Shown: in pieces, positions 63,303-64,000 of the stretch
Numbering within the stretch: the stretch's first letter is position 1
Layout of the letters: each line of letters begins with the position of its first letter
Assembly (NCBI GenBank): GCA_022410635.1
Contig: JAJVDF010000346.1
Location: 474,897-538,896, forward strand
DNA: 64,000 bases
From: Tretioscincus oriximinensis
Taxonomy: Eukaryota; Chordata; Lepidosauria; Squamata; Gymnophthalmidae
Direction of reading: 5' to 3'
Notes under the pieces: model-generated
What the model was told of the DNA's origin: nothing
The model's database searches: none
The model's input: only the letters and a program-made list of their open reading frames with translations
Made by a program: the position numbers and the translations under genes

Positions 63303-63828
63303 TATAAAAGGGAATCGTTTGGATGCAGCTGCAGTATTTTGTGATAACTAATTCCCTCATTGTGCACAGTTGGCAGCACAAATACCATATTGCTTGGAAT
63401 TCCATTTACAGGGCCAATGAAAACAATGACACAATTACAATGCCAGAGTGACAAAAAGAAAGGGTCCTGTCACCATGAATTCTTGAGCAAGAACCAACGG
63501 TAGAGTTTCTCACCCTTACGTTAAAAGTCTAAAAATAATCATAATGGAAATAAGGATAATAAAAAACAAGTCGATGCAATCAGCTGACTATAACACTAAT
63601 TTTGAAGCAAAATTGCATTGTAAATAGATGTCATGAAAAGGCAGGAGACGTATTATTAAAATTGCATAGCTTTAAAAATAGATGGAACCAGTAAATAAAC
63701 TTTAAGGAAATAGATAAATTGACTGGTGTAAAAGCCACCCTGGTAGCAATATTAGCAAACTAGTTCCTGCTATTGTATTCCTAAGTTTCCTAACAGGGAA
63801 ATTCTCCCTGATGCGAATTATATATCAA
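63303..63828. other. Intergenic, unassigned
   Basis: AT-rich, nothing recognised. Confidence 0.25.
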
Positions 63829-63937
63829 ACTAGTGGAAATAGCCTGTTGCACTACAGTAATGCAATGGACTGAGCAAGGGGCAGGAGAAGTTAGATCCCA
63901 TTGCACTGCCATAACACAACGGGCTAATTCCACTAGT
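63829..63937. mobile_element. Short foldback MITE
   Basis: actagtggaaatagcctgtt and aacgggctaattccactagt are inverted and the pairing continues inward (gcactacagtaatgcaatgg / cccattgcactgccataaca). About 109 bp. No clear target duplication. Confidence 0.65.
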
Positions 63938-64000
63938 AATCAGACAAACTCTGAAAACCACTGACTTTATTAACCAGGTGAAAAGATGCTGCCAGTGTTA

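Noticed and set aside
62923..63405. 160-codon poly-Arg frame and the opposite poly-Leu frame
   Set aside because: Both are translations of the (TTC)n microsatellite and its N gap.

Overview
The window looks like a draft-assembly segment of a squamate reptile nuclear genome (lizard, gecko or snake; I cannot place it more finely). Scattered single N's and one 155-base gap (63061-63215) fit a short-read assembly. The squamate call rests on the repeat mix: CR1 LINEs with two kinds of 8-bp 3' terminal repeats, L2-type and L1 LINEs, two tRNA-derived SINE families with (TTC)n tails, many palindromic MITEs with hAT-like 8-bp target duplications, and Penelope-like fragments carrying hammerhead-ribozyme-like motifs.

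One host gene is recognisable: the 5' part of KCNU1 (Slo3, the pH-sensitive sperm K+ channel of the BK/Slo family), on the minus strand at 3387-12888. Five coding exons (12700-12888, 10043-10144, 8471-8532, 7724-7814, 3387-3498) join in frame without stops and have consensus splice sites. They give the first 185 residues, from the extracellular N-terminus and S0 through S3. The remaining exons (S4, pore, RCK domains) lie beyond the low-coordinate edge. The introns hold SINEs, CR1, palindromic MITEs, a Penelope-like fragment and a solo LTR-like element.

From about 12.9 kb to 64 kb I see no host coding exon. This is intergenic DNA upstream of KCNU1, mostly layered repeats. Notable parts are: a double-hairpin DNA element (18727-19615); a 445-bp purine tract (17124-17568); a three-level nested insertion (35036-35735); a foldback MITE (41880-42081); a Penelope/L2 cluster (45340-46890) whose ribozyme-bearing segment has a second copy at 54018-54330; a very GC-rich hAT element with perfect 8-bp duplications (53534-53919); a duplicated segment pair (49090 and 60690); and a SINE whose (TTC)n tail runs into the assembly gap. 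A few AT-rich, non-repeat stretches are candidate conserved non-coding elements, but without an alignment that is only a guess.

All identifications are by eye. Repeat boundaries are approximate unless a target duplication is quoted. No database search was run.
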